From the NCBI GenBank assembly GCA_947650285.1, contig CANTFL010000034.1:62001-126000 (forward strand): a DNA stretch of 64,000 nt, given 5' to 3'. Positions 1 to 11,534 of the stretch are shown piece after piece. The position numbers and the translations under genes were made by a program. The notes under the pieces are model-generated. The model saw only the letters and a list, made by a program, of their open reading frames with translations, searched no databases and was not told the origin of the DNA. Within the stretch, counting starts at the first letter, position 1, and each line of letters starts with the position of its first letter. Source of the stretch: Hyaloperonospora brassicae. Lineage: Eukaryota; Oomycota; Peronosporomycetes; Peronosporales; Peronosporaceae.

Positions 1-389
1 CGAAGGTCTACTGATGCCAATGAATTAACAAGCCACATTCTCAACTATAATTAACTGAATTACATCATCGTTATACAATAATCGTTAGCATTGTTGCGTA
101 CATATAAAATTTTAATTTCCATGATGGTGGCCCGAACCCTTGAAGTAGTGACGAGACATTCAACATTAATGTGATTTGTCGAATGTGTCGCTTTGTAAGG
201 GCGCTTTAAAAAAACTTTCTGATTATGCAAAAGGTACTTAGTAAGTGTGAATTGTAACACGGTTGACCTACAAAGTCTCACAATGGAACCCGACAAAGAA
301 CTTAATGTATTAAATTTTAATGGTCGGATCGTGTGAAGCGAGGAAGAAGGGATTGTAGCGCTTACGTATAAACAATACCTACATAAATA
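1..389. other. AT-rich flank, no gene seen
   Basis: Moderately AT-rich sequence. I see no coding region, RNA gene or repeat that I can support. Confidence 0.4.
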
Positions 390-1340
390 TCAGCCAAATT
401 CGTCCCCACCTATTTCGATACATCTATGTGGTGAAGTTGTTCGAAGAACAATATACCTCGAGGTCGGCTTGGTGAAGAAGCAAGAGGTCACCCTCAGGAA
501 AAGAGGCGTCTGCAGGAGATGGGACCTCGAAAGAGTTTGAAGCTGCATGAAAGAGCGGACCGCAGGACCAATCAAGGGGAAGACCGTTGCCAAGGTACCT
601 GTTCAACGCTACCACTGAAGAATACCGCTGTCCCTCATCTGTAGACCTGCTCCCTCCTCGGTAGACCTGGGTCTCTTATTGGTAGACCCGGTGCCTCATC
701 GGTCGATATGGGTCCTTCATCGGTAGACCTGGGTCCCTTTCTGGTATTTCGGGTCCCTCATCTTCTGGCTTATCTTCACCAGTCATATAAAGAGCTAGTG
801 CATCGGACAAAGGTAGAGTAGAGAAGTTAAATAATAGGACTATAATGAATACTACTCAATTTGAGATCTACATGTTGCGTTGTCGTGCCTTAAGAGATAA
901 ATTGTTAAGTCTGCCCGCCTGTTCCGGGGAAGGTATATACTTTAGCCGCTCGTTTAAAAGATAGTTATGTGGCGAGACCAAGTGCAAGTAGAACCCCAGT
1001 AGGTGTATGAAATGTGGACTCGTCAAGTAGTAACCCCTCTTTCATTATCCGATATCGGAAGCGGCAGTCCATCCTAGCGCTAATGGACCACGGAAAGGAC
1101 AGGATGCTACCACCTCTTTGATTATACGAAAGGCGAGAAGCGACATGCTCCTATATAATTTGATTGTAAGCCCTTCATCACCCAAGTCGATCGAGCGGCT
1201 ACCTACCGTCCCATCGAGGGGATCATTAACACTCGGGGCCCAAGGTCTTCCACTATCAAGGCAACACATCTCTGTCGTCGTCCGATTCTACAGAAGAGTA
1301 CAACCAGCCAGCCGCCGGATACACAAGGTGAGTCAAGCTT
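390..1340 (+). repeat. Diverged LTR-like module, third copy
   Basis: This stretch resembles, at roughly 70% by eye, the outer module at 28900-29870 in the right arm and its inverted copy in the left arm. Shared landmarks in the same order are a purine-rich segment with CTCAG near 490, a minisatellite of TAGACCTGGGTCCCT-like units, a block containing TCTGCC and TTCCGGGGAAGG near 910-935, CCAAGTGCAAGTAGAACCC near 979, and an end around GATACACA followed by GGTGAGTCAA near 1320-1336. A TATAAAG box lies at 786-792, as expected for an LTR promoter. I read it as an old LTR, or part of one, of a second retroelement family. Its exact ends cannot be fixed because no TG...CA pair with a target duplication is visible. 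Confidence 0.5.
635..765. repeat. Degenerate minisatellite, about 22 bp unit
   Basis: About six imperfect units of the type GGTAGACCTGGGTCCCTCAT, with variants at each copy. The same kind of array occurs in the homologous module near 29160-29290 (right arm) and its mirror near 3580-3710. It lies upstream of the TATAAAG box at 786, so it would be in the U3 part if this is an LTR. Confidence 0.6.
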
Positions 1341-1923
1341 CATACACGGCATCGAGGTCCCCCCCCCCCTACGCAAGTCGGTATTCGGCACATTGAGTGT
1401 TTTAAGGGCTCCTCACGCAATTTTGAGACCTCACTCTATCACATCTTTTGCGAATGGGTATGGTAATGGTATTATTGATGGTCTCTAATCTGCTGGAACC
1501 TTCAAAGTGACGACGATAAATATTCTGTTGTGTTATAAATATTAGTCGTAAGGCGGGCGTTTGAGGTATTTGAGTGTAAGGTGTGAGGTGTGTCCTAAAA
1601 AGATACAAGGACTTCAGTAGGCTCTAGTTATAGCCTCTCATGGAATCGTACAATTGACCCACAGTTAATACCAGAGCGCAAAATAGATGGCCAGCACAGC
1701 TTTGCACCAGGCAAAGTGAGTCACGTTTCTGCCGAAGGGATATTGCCCAGACGTAGAACGGTTGATCGAGTAACTGGTCCCTAAATTATGCAACATTTTG
1801 GTCAAGGCATCTACGGTGACGCGGTCGCGGTCCTCTAATATGATTTTCGGGGGGGAACAGGCAAGAGAGGCGCAGCAACTCTAGGTGGGTCGAATTCGAA
1901 CGGCGCAAAAAGAAGAAGGCTGA
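1341..1923. other. Probable retroelement interior, no readable protein
   Basis: Sequence between the LTR-like module and the broken frame at 1924. It starts with GGTGAGTCAAG, which the corresponding modules of the palindrome arms also show just after their ends, so it may be the start of an element interior. It contains a C-run at about 1360-1369. No domain is recognisable. Confidence 0.3.
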
Positions 1924-2469
1924 GTTCGAGAAATGAAATCATATCTGGATGATGATCGGAGTGACCTTTTATTAGAGTTGCTAATACTGTAGGAATATGT
2001 TCGAAGCCTAAAGGATAAGAGAAGAGGGACCATTTGTTTCTTGCCCCATCCAGATAATCGAAGAAAACATTTGATAGGTACGGTCGGACTGATGATACTC
2101 GAAATCTCTACACTAAATATCTTCATCATTTTTACGTAATTCTGGAAGAGAATCATTAAGGGAATGGACGCATTTATCCTCGTATACATCATTAATGACA
2201 CTAAGCGGTCTATTTCGAATTGTAAAGAGACACGTGAATTCTTGCATGGATTGTAATACCGGAACAAGTGGATCGACCCTAAGATAAAGACCCCAGAGAA
2301 TGTCGACGACCTACCCTTATCGGATTATAGTGGTGGACCCTTTCTCGTTTTACCTAATCTAGATATAGTAAATAAAGAGATGCTTCTAGGTCAAATTTTG
2401 TTCACCAGAAATTTGATATCCAAGTCGAGTGCTTATCGGATACCCAGAAGATTGACGAGGGATATGAGG
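1924..2469 (+). pseudogene. Decayed plus-strand reading frame, possible gag remnant
   Basis: One frame stays readable for about 180 codons with only three stops (TAG at 1990, TAA at 2137, TAA at 2254) before the next stop at 2470. The translation has ordinary protein composition, for example the stretches CFLPHPDNRRKHL and NVDDLPLSDYSGGPFLV. I do not recognise the family. Its place downstream of an LTR-like module on the same strand suggests a gag-like part of that element. A chance open stretch is less likely, because the neighbouring frames are much more interrupted. Confidence 0.35.
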
Positions 2470-2984
2470 TAAGTGTTTTGAGTTTGGTAAGAGCTAGTGA
2501 GGCGACCTGCCATGCTAGAGTATCGAAATCTATGTCGGATTGCTTTCGGGCGATTAAACGAATGGTAGGTCAGCGACAACAAGCAACTATGGCCTACCGA
2601 CCTCAGGAAAATATAACTACACAAGGGATAAATTAAAACCTGGCTAGGTATATTGAGATTTGCGTCTACGATAAAGCTCATTGGTACTGGGATGAGTACG
2701 CGAATCTTTTAACGCTAGAGGTAAGCACGAATCAAACCACGAAGTAAAAAGAGACGTCATTCTATCTGGCCCATGGTTGGGACGTTAGGGACACCCTCAA
2801 GGCTGTGCTATCAGTAATTTTATGCTGTCCGTTCAGCATCAGGATCCCAAAGGTAAAGGTACCACATTCTAAGGCAACATCAACGAGCAAGAAAACAAGA
2901 TTATGTGGTGAAGTATGTTTGAAAAACTATGAGATGCGAATCCGAAACTCTCAATATGCCAGATAGTCGACTCACATGGGGGCA
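2470..2984. other. Decayed sequence up to the palindrome edge
   Basis: No gene seen. The interval ends at the outer limit of the left palindrome arm, where similarity to the reverse complement of the right arm begins at a GGCGCCG-containing segment. Confidence 0.35.
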
Positions 2985-4693
2985 CTTCGGCGCCGCCTAT
3001 GGACCTTGCATTACCATTTGTACCCGTCGACTGGCGGTCCGCACTCCTTAGTAGAAGTGGTTGGAATGTAGACGCTGGTCTTGGTAGAGTTACACGCGGG
3101 GGCCTTGAGTGAATATGCTTCGCTCGGTAGATCAGTAGGAGACCACTTGATCGACTTCGTCGAGAGTGAACTTATAACCAAATTCTTCACGAATTTTTTC
3201 GCTTCCATTCCTTTCTTTTGATTACATAGGCATGAACTACCTGGTCTTTGCTCGTCTTCCAGAAGACGGAATCGGGAGGACGCTTCCAATAGCGGATTTT
3301 GGAGGGTTCTACTCGACGAACCCACAGCCATATACTTTCTAGGGTTCTACTTGCACTTGGCCTAGCTACGCAACTGTCTCCAATGGGAGGGGGGCAAAGT
3401 ATATCCCTTCCCCGGAATATTGGGGCAGACTCGCCAATTTACTTTTGTACGACAAATACGCTCCACGTAAATCGCAATTTGCTTGGTATTTATTATACGC
3501 TTATCATTCAACACCGTCAATATATACTTACCTTTTGCTTGAATCTTATTCTGAATGGTAAGAAGTAGCCGGAACTCGGGGGACGAATTGACCTTCTGGG
3601 ACCAGGGTTTACCGAAAGGGACCGGAGGGACACATTGGAGGATCCGAGTTCTACCTAAAAGGAACCCGAGGCTCACCCTGAAATACCGGACCTTCAGATG
3701 AGAGACTGCGGTCTACTCCTATCAGCACCGTTACAATGGAACCCTGGCGATGATTTCACATCGGTAGGCTCTTCTCTTTCGAATGTCTCGTCGCCTTCGT
3801 GACCCCTTTCTCCTTGTCCCTCTTTCGCTGAGGGGTGGCCTTTTTTTCCTTAGGTTCTCTGGCCCACGGGTCCATCATTCCCGATAATCTATCCAACGCA
3901 TAGCGCGAATTTACGGGAGGCAAGTCTGGGTCGAATAAAATTCCACATCGAAAGCATGGTCGACCACAAAATCCAACTAGGACCCAAGTCTGGATTTACC
4001 TGGATCGAGTAAAAGTAGGATATGCTCATAAACTGGCTAACCTTTGTCAGGGGCTTTCCGAGTTCTGAAGCTGGTTGAAGACCTTATGGTGCGACAAGAA
4101 ACAAGAGGGACCAAAAACAGGGTATTCCGATCGTGCATATTTCCAAGCTCAAGAGGTTCAGGACGTTGTCCGAGATAAAAATTGAAGAGCTGACCATGTA
4201 CAAGTCAGGCCGGGTCGACTTTTACAAACGCCTTTGGCCTTTGGACAGCTGGGTAAAAGAACATGAAGACGGTAAATATGAAGTTAACGAAATTCTGGAA
4301 AGTCATTCTGACAAGTAGACACGGCTCGGACAAAATTAATAGGGATTTTCCGTCGTTGGAAATGATTTATGGATCTCTCATGGGCTAAAAGATTGAATTT
4401 GAAGTGTGAACTCTTTATCCAACAATCGGAGCGCAAACATACGAGCCATGGCTGGTTTCGAAGTAATACAGAGTCATTAAGACAAGTGATGGATGCCGGA
4501 GTCCTCTGATGGTGGACTTCGGTCCCTCGTCTGTAGAAACCGATCCCTCAGTAGTATCGATATCTCATCAAGATACCCGGTCTCTCGTCGAGATACCCCG
4601 ATCCACGAGGTAGACATCGGCTCCTCGTGGTCGAGATATTTCCGAATAAACAAGTGAAAAGGAAATGTGGTAGAGTGTCGGTCAGGCGATTCT
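2985..4693 (-). repeat. Outer flank module, left copy
   Basis: Inverted copy of 28178-29887, lying outside the 3' LTR of the gypsy element. It holds a tandem-like block of GATACC/GAGAC units near 4545-4640 and, further out, an LTR-like part (about 3010-3980) related to the diverged copy at 390-1340. No protein family is recognised in its short frames. It may be an older LTR element into which the gypsy element inserted, or an outer part of a much longer LTR. Confidence 0.55.
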
Positions 4694-4867
4694 TGTAATC
4701 TCGACTCTCCACTGGCGCTTATACAACCGACTATCGAAGAGGTTATTCCGTTTCCGTGTGTCACGCTTCCTTCCTCACTTTATTTACCCGTCGGTAGCGC
4801 AAGCCGACTTCTTCCAGATAGACTCGCATCCAGGGAAACTTGACCGTGTTTGAAGTGGGGTGGTGAT

Positions 4868-4956
4868 CGTGTGAAAACATTCACACGACCACGAGTATAC
4901 TCGTAGGGTACTCGATATGTATTGGACAAAACGATCTTGCAGGGATCATTTTGTCC
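4868..4956 (-). other. Cluster of three hairpins in LTR (left copy)
   Basis: Mirror of 15760-15848. A GGACAAAA/TTTTGTCC stem, the palindrome ACGAGTATACTCGT and the CGTGTGAA/TTCACACG stem follow each other. The first stem carries extra substitutions here (GATCTTGCAGGGATCATT), which alter the loop relative to the other two LTRs. Confidence 0.6.
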
Positions 4957-5374
4957 AAAACATAGATACTTGATCCGCTTGACCTTCTGATCACTTGAGC
5001 CGTCTCGCGATCTTATACCTTGTCCTTTACTGTGTTGCTGCGTCCGATCGCAGTTGGGGGCTTGTCTCGAGCGTTCTCGGTCCCTGGCGAAACAATCCAG
5101 GTATTTCACTTGATTAACGTATGCAAGTTTCTTCAAGTCAGGTAGACAGTAATCCAACCCGGAATAGAAAGACACACATGTAATTCCAATCAAGTTCAAC
5201 GGTGTATCATGTCAACCAACCAAACTAAAAATTAAACCTATAATCATACCCATCACCGATTCTAAGCTACGCCCTCCCTCACCGCAGACCCTCCGCACAG
5301 AAACTATGTGGTTCACTTTACGTACCTTTCTGATCCGTCGTCATCAAGCCTGTGATGTCGCGTATACCAATGAC

Positions 5375-5527
5375 GGATCACGATCTCCCTGCGGATCGCA
5401 CATCGTAGATCACGGACCCCGTAGATTGCGTACCCTGTGGATCGCGTATCCCCTGGATTGCGTAACCAAGGAGACCGCGTACCCCCCAGATCGCTTATCC
5501 CCTGGATCGCGTACCCCCTGGATCGAT
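5375..5527 (-). repeat. 16-bp minisatellite inside LTR (left copy)
   Basis: About nine imperfect 16-bp units of the type TACGCGATCCAGGGGA, mirrored from 15189-15341. All three LTR copies carry the array with the same unit order. Confidence 0.75.
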
Positions 5528-5731
5528 CATTGTATCCTAGTTACTTTCCGTCACCTTTCAGCTTGAGAACACGAGTCCAATAACATCCACTTTCTTTCCA
5601 CCATCCCACCTGACCTATTTCAACGGACATGGCCTTTCTCACCAATCATCGGTCCGATCAGACTTAACTGAATAGCGTTCTCCATTTCTAACCTAAAATT
5701 GTTGGATCGCTATACTAAAATCGACCCCTGC

Positions 5732-8072
5732 GCCGTTCTTCGACAGCCAGTGTTTATATAGCTGTGTAGCGTCATTGACTTCCCACTTTGCCACTCCCGG
5801 CATCACGTTGCCAATGCAGAACTTGTCCGATCTGACTTCGTCTTCTGGGTCGGCTCCATCGGCTACAGCTATGAAAGCTCTCTTGACCCTCGATAGATCG
5901 CGTTTACTGTTACTCAGCACCCGGGTTTCTGTAAATACATGCGCTGATCGCCTCTCCCTGACCGCGACTTTAACATCTCCCTTTAATCGATTGGAAAGTC
6001 ACCAGATTATATTGGGATGTTGCCGCTCGCTTGGGCAGTCTATGTAGGAAGTAAAACTTTGTGGCGATCGTCTGGAGCAAGGGTTAGGTCGGTACCGTGA
6101 CGTCGGGCTAGAGCTCTGCAAGTTTATCCGGTATCGGTTTAATCTACTCTTCGAGACATTCAAACAAACAATCGAGCGGAAGAACGAACAGGAAGACCAG
6201 CTGTCCGGGAAATAGGAGCCGATAGCGGACTTCCAACATCACGTCAAGGAAACCCAGTAACTGAAAGTTTCCCTTTATCAAGATAACGCCGCCGTCCACC
6301 ATGCGCATGAGATAATATCCCGGGATACGGCCTCCATACGCACTTCGCTGGAGAAAGAATTTAAGCATCAAATTGTCTTTCTCCACCATAAGCTAAAATC
6401 CCGGCTCGCCCAAATGGAGTCGGTCCGGGCTTTCCAGGCGGAGGAAGCCGACCAATTACGGGCTGCTAGCGTCGGCGACCAGGAAAAACTGTGCGATCCC
6501 GAGGCTCAAGTTTTTCTTTACGCACCTCTCAAGACCACCACCTCACTGAGATCGCCGATAGTGAAGCTGAGATGGATCGGATGCGGATAGAGAAGGCGAA
6601 TCGCGAGGACAAGAATACCTGTTTTTGACAGCTGATCAAACTGGAGAGATGGAACGCGATCTCGCCATCCATGACCGGGACCAGGCTTTCGCACCTACTT
6701 GGGTCAACTCGCTTTCGGTCTCTCGCCACTCCTCTAACAAGTACCACCTCTCCGGTATCTTTTGCGACTTCCACGAAGGGTAATTGACCTGCGTCGGACA
6801 ATGGATCGGGTCCTTTGATCAAGCTTCCTCGGCCCCACGGTGTTTCTTATTCTTCCCCAGCATCGACGAAGGCTTTGACTCGATCGGCTCCGTCCGAATC
6901 GTCAAAGTTATTGTATTCGGCATCAACCCAATCGACACCTCCGGACAAATCAGCGTCAGTTACCGAGCCACCGCGATCGACCAAGCCATTGCAAGCAGGT
7001 GAACCCGAACAGAATAGTGTACTGCCGCAGTCGTCGAAGTCCGCGATCGTCCAAGTCATCGCGATAGGGACAACCCGAACAAGATATCGCACCACCACAA
7101 TCGTCTAGGTTCGCGCGATCGGCTCAATCAACACCTCCCGACAAGTCGATTCTGGCCGTCAGGCCGATCCGATCAACCAAGTCTACTCAGTCGGCCATGT
7201 CCAAGCGATCGGCCAATCCCTCGTGATACACCCGATCGGCGCAGTCGTCTAGTGGCTACGACTATTTGGGCGAAATTACTCGCGCCGTGATGTCAGGATC
7301 GCGATCTGCTTCACTTCGACGCTCCCCCGCGACCGTTCCACCGGTTGTGATCGGATCGTCTCCAGCAACTATTTAGATCGACACTTTCAGCTCCGATTCG
7401 CAATCTCCGTCGCCGACCACCAATTCGCCTGATCAGGCTTGGCCAAGAATTCCATATTTGATGTTCTATGCGAGTCCTCCAGTGACTTTTCAGGTACGAT
7501 CAGTGTGTTGAGCGATGATTGAGAGGACGTCAACAATCTACTATCCCCCAAATAGAACACAGTATTACCCACCACCCGAGTACCGCGAGACTAGTGGATT
7601 CCTGTATATCGATCGCGTATTCCCCGAATGTCCTCCCAAGTGGTTCCCTGGTCGGCACGTCTGGTGAGCTTCACGAGCATCACTGAATAGGACGTCAACT
7701 TCCTGTATCGATATTTTTCTCAGCCAAAGCGTTTTTCCCTCCCGGTGCTAGAAGACAAGAAGATTGGGACCACTTCTGAAGATATGTGGCAACTCCGGCT
7801 GATTTCCTCTGCAAAAATCACCTTGATGTACCTCCCGGAACCCTGGAAAGTACTCGATCGCAAGATCGAGCCAACTATTTTCAAAATTACATAGTGGTTT
7901 GAATTTTTCGTGGGATTGTATCGTGGTTTTGAAGATCATCATCGACAAGCTCTATGAGAGCCCACTCATGTACTCTCCATAACCCAGCAGCAGCTCCAAG
8001 CCGATTCAGAAGTGGCCACATTCTACTTACAACGGAAACATCGTTGATCTCGGGCCGGACCTCGCTGTAAAA
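5732..8072 (+). pseudogene. Antisense coiled-coil accessory frame (left copy)
   Basis: Mirror of 24800-27140 in the right arm. It is read on the plus strand, opposite to pol of this copy, and starts next to the 3' LTR. The first 800 bp give a coiled-coil protein with stretches such as FETFKQTIERKNEQEDQL and EFKHQIVFLHHKLKSRL, interrupted by TAG, TAG and TAA codons. A Ser/Thr/Pro-rich part follows, then a conserved-looking block around WKVLDRKIEPTIFK. See the right-arm entry for the full description. Confidence 0.55.
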
Positions 8073-8641
8073 AGTTACTTTGATTGATCTTGCAGGGTAT
8101 GATCGAAGGACAATGTGATTTAAATATCCTGCTGGACCTATTCTTCGTACATTTTCCGCCTCTTCTGGTAAGATATCGTGGTATCCGGGTTTAGGAGGTA
8201 ATCAGACTAACATCCTAAACCTTACCACGCCTAATCTATGAACGATTCTGCTGATCCATGGCGGAACCTGTATCGTTCTTCGATTTCGGACCATCCAGAT
8301 CGTCGATCGATTGCCTCTCCGGCAAGTTATTTTCAGCGTAGTTTGATTGTTTTTATTTATAATTACTTTCAATTTCATTCTTTCATTATTTCATTATTTG
8401 TCAAATTTTGAAATTACCTTTCCACCAACTTGACCTTCGTGAATTATACATAATCCATGCCATTATCAATCGCGTGCGATCCATTTCTCCAAATTGCGTA
8501 CACCAAATTCACACAATTTCATTCGCCAAACTCAATACACCCACCTTCCCATACCTCCTCCTTGCATACAGCCCTTCTCTATCGTATGCAAACATCTTGT
8601 ATACTTCCCACTTCCCTCCTTGGTCGCCGCTATTCTCCCTC

Positions 8642-8856
8642 TCCGTCTTTGTGTGACTGCATCATTGTTAATCGGTTCTTCCTCACTCGATCCCGATCTA
8701 AATCTTGTATGAGAGCCCCGCAACTCAAATCTTCTTTGTATAACCACGTCGTATGACTGTATCCTCTTCAATGAGTCAAGAGTTGTTGTTATACTCGGCC
8801 ATAACCCATTTTCCGTCCTAGTCGCATATCGGATATATTCTACTCTTCGAATTAGC
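8642..8856 (-). pseudogene. Chromodomain remnant of gypsy pol (left copy)
   Basis: Mirror of 24016-24230. The frame contains the RGYSHTTWLYKEDL segment typical of the end of oomycete gypsy polyproteins and is broken by three stop codons. Confidence 0.55.
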
Positions 8857-10358
8857 TTTCGCTCAGACATCCTTCCGAACTTTCTTCGATAAGCAAAGCC
8901 TCATCAAAATCTACGCGATCTGTTGCTTTCACAGTCAACATTTCTTTGAGACTATCTGGAACTATTCTCACGAGTTTCAACTTAAATAGGTTAGAGAGGT
9001 GAAACACGGGAGATATTCTATTTGGAGCGCCCGATATTTCCGACCGTGCCGCATGATTGCCACACTTTTCAACCACCCGAAACGGCCCGTGACGCATGTG
9101 CGCCAACTTGCGAGAATACCCTCCCTTGACCCGATCCATATAAAACCATACCTACGATCCACTGTTTATATCTAGCCGCTTGCGATCCCGATTGTGCCGA
9201 TCTGCGCGGTCTTGGATCGCTTTCTTCGGTTAATCGTTCACCACCTCTCTCGCGCGTCGATATTGGCGCTGTATGTTCTACCGCCATCGTCGTGGATCCC
9301 ATTACCGTGTCACCGTGCTTCCCAACATCATTGTAGCTTCCAAGACTGACCTCGGATCCTATCATTGGACCAAATAAGGGTTATCTCCCCAAACCCGGTC
9401 GTGTGCCGTGTATATCGCATAGGTCAGTCGCTCAGCATATTCTTCCCAGTTCTTTGATTCTCATCCAAACATTCATCTCGATCGTTCTCGTTATTTTCTG
9501 AATTATACGCTCTACCGTGCCATTCGCTTGTGGTTTGCAGGTCATAGTTGCCCTTTTTTATGCCCTGCGATCGGGCTCAAAGCGCGGAAAAAGTTTGAGA
9601 TGAACTTTGAATCTTGGTCGTCTCGGATCGACTCGCTCGTGCCGAACCGCCTAAACACACATTCTTCGTACTTCTTTGCGATCTTCTGTGCTGTTCTCGA
9701 CGCGCTTGCCTTCACAACCACATAATCAAAAACATATCGACCCAGATCAACAACTCTGTGCTTCCCTTAAACGGTCGCGGCAATGACGGAATATGATACA
9801 TGACCATAACCTGAAATGGGTACGTCGCTTGGAGCTTACCCGGGGAACCACTACGATCACAGGGACGTACATTTCAGTTTCACAGTAGACGCATTCTTCT
9901 ACGTGACGTTTTACACTCCGATACAATCCTCTCCAGTGAAATCTTACCCTGATCCACTGGTAAGTACGGTCTATAGCTTGGAGACTCCCCTCCAAACTGG
10001 TGTGGTAATGATGCAGAAAATTATGCTACAGTAACTCGTGTACTACCAATCGAACTAACTCCGTGAGTTCTTCAGACTTTGCAAACGGCTTGGGACAGAA
10101 ATATAACATCCCCGCTTGATCGACTTCATTTTCCGACGCGATCAAGGCACAGATTTTTGCGACCCCTGCTTTCGACGCGGATATGTCTCCCGTCAGGTAT
10201 GTCTTCAAGTTGGCAATCCAACTCTTCTCTTTCTGCGCGCGTTTGATACTTTCTGTCCGCATTTGTTGCACAATCTCATCCTGAAGAACTTGTGTCTGGC
10301 AACGTCGTCTCACGGAGGATAGCAGGATTGCAGTAACTTTTACCACGTGATCCGCCAT
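8854..10358 (-). pseudogene. Integrase remnant of gypsy pol (left copy)
   Basis: Mirror of 22514-24018. It contains an HHCC zinc-binding N-terminus (HHYHTSLEG ... ECVYCET), core segments with the acidic residues, and the C-terminal GPFRVVEK segment. It is split over several frames. See the right-arm entry. Confidence 0.7.
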
Positions 10359-10371
10359 GTTGGATATTAAT

Positions 10372-10884
10372 AATCCATCCAGTCGATTAAGGGTATTAGA
10401 TTCTGGCTATCTTTATCAGCAACCATCGCTGTTTCTTTTTCCTTCTGTAGGGCTTCACTCGCTAGTCGATCCGCACTCCGATTCTACTTTCGCTTCACGT
10501 GCGGAAAATTCATGAATAGGTCAAGATCTGAGTTTTCCATTCACTTTTGTTTCAGCAGTTGTAAACCCGGAGCCCTGCACTCGATCTCTCCGCGCCTTTG
10601 GTTAACCACTGAATTCGAATCTTTACACATGATCAGCCGTCCCCTGGTACGATCGGCTGTAAATTCAAAACACAAAATCAACCCTCCATATTCTGCTTCG
10701 TTGGCCGTCAGATCGGTGGCAAAATCCGAAGTTGCGGCTGCGACCGTCTACTCCGGCAATGTCCAAACAATTGCACCACATGCTCCGCCTTTCCTTTTTA
10801 CCCTGGCTGACCCATCTAAGCTGACTACTAGTAGATTATTATCTTCTTCGACTGTAAGTGGAGGCATATTGATCTCTTGTTTGG
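10372..10884 (-). pseudogene. Second (archaeal-type) RNase H remnant (left copy)
   Basis: Mirror of 21988-22500. Motifs SLDGSA, ANEAEYGGL, CKDSNSV and NRSADRLAS are all readable on the minus strand, giving the four acidic residues of an RNase H active site. Frameshifts separate them. Confidence 0.7.
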
Positions 10885-10976
10885 GCTGTTTTCGTGGTGC
10901 GATCGCGATTATCACTTGATCCTCTTCTTGCCAAAGGGTTATACTCGTCTCCACTGTACCCAGTATCTATGTCTTG

Positions 10977-11372
10977 CCTTTTTAGAACTGATGTATCTCC
11001 AGAGTCGAGTTCGCCAGTAATGCGGCCCACCTTCTCAATTTTCCGTTAAGACCGGAAGACTTTAGTAGCCATGCCAGCGTTGAATACCTAGTCAGTACTG
11101 TGATTTCTAGGGCAACCAGCATTGTGTAACAGATATCCAACATCCGCAGCAACGCTAGCACTTCTTTCTTCACCATACCATATTTAATTCGTTTGGCTTT
11201 AGTTTGCGGCTAGAGAAGATAACCGGCCGTTACATGTCATCGTGTTTCTGCAGTAATGAAGAGGTCACTGCCCATTTGCTGGCATACACGATTATCATGG
11301 GTGGCCGATCCGGGTCGAATTGTTTTAAGATCGGCGTTGTAGCTATCTTTTCTTTCAAAAAGGAAAACGCGA
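10977..11372 (-). pseudogene. RNase H domain next to RT (left copy)
   Basis: Mirror of 21500-21895. Contains the FDPDRPPMIIVYASKWAV and SRKLKPNELN segments followed by LLRMLDICYTMLV, the usual gypsy RNase H. Stop codons interrupt it. Confidence 0.7.
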
Positions 11373-11414
11373 TCATGGATTTATACCAGCAACTTCTTCT
11401 ATTCCATCGCGATC

Positions 11415-11534
11415 GTTCCCCGAAAATAAGTTTGGATCGCCGCCCATTTCGAAAACTGGGTGTGAATTGCGATCTTCCCCCGGTATCGGGTGCGGATCGC
11501 CACCCATTTCGAAATCTGGGCGCAGATCGCGATC
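11415..11534 (-). repeat. In-frame 60-bp tandem duplication (left copy)
   Basis: Mirror of 21338-21457. Two 60-bp units keep the reading frame and encode a repeated 20-residue sequence with FEMGGDP in each. Confidence 0.75.

Larger units (their letters stand above)
4694..5585 (-). repeat. Gypsy LTR, left-arm copy (3' LTR of minus-strand element)
   Basis: An 892-bp copy matching 15131-16022 and 27286-28177. Read on the minus strand it starts with TGTTATTGGA and ends with GAGATTACA, so it has TG...CA ends. It is preceded on that strand by the purine-rich tract TGGAAAGAAAGTGGA (5586-5600), a good polypurine tract. It shares GAAGTCGG and AAATAAAG variants with the right-arm LTR against GAATTCGG and AAACAAGG in the central LTR, so it descends from the 3' LTR by duplication of the arm. 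Confidence 0.8.

Noticed and set aside
4780..5199. 139-185 codon open frame in all three LTR copies as a gene
   Set aside because: It lies inside LTRs, crosses the hairpin cluster, changes its end between copies and has no family features; it is more likely incidental.
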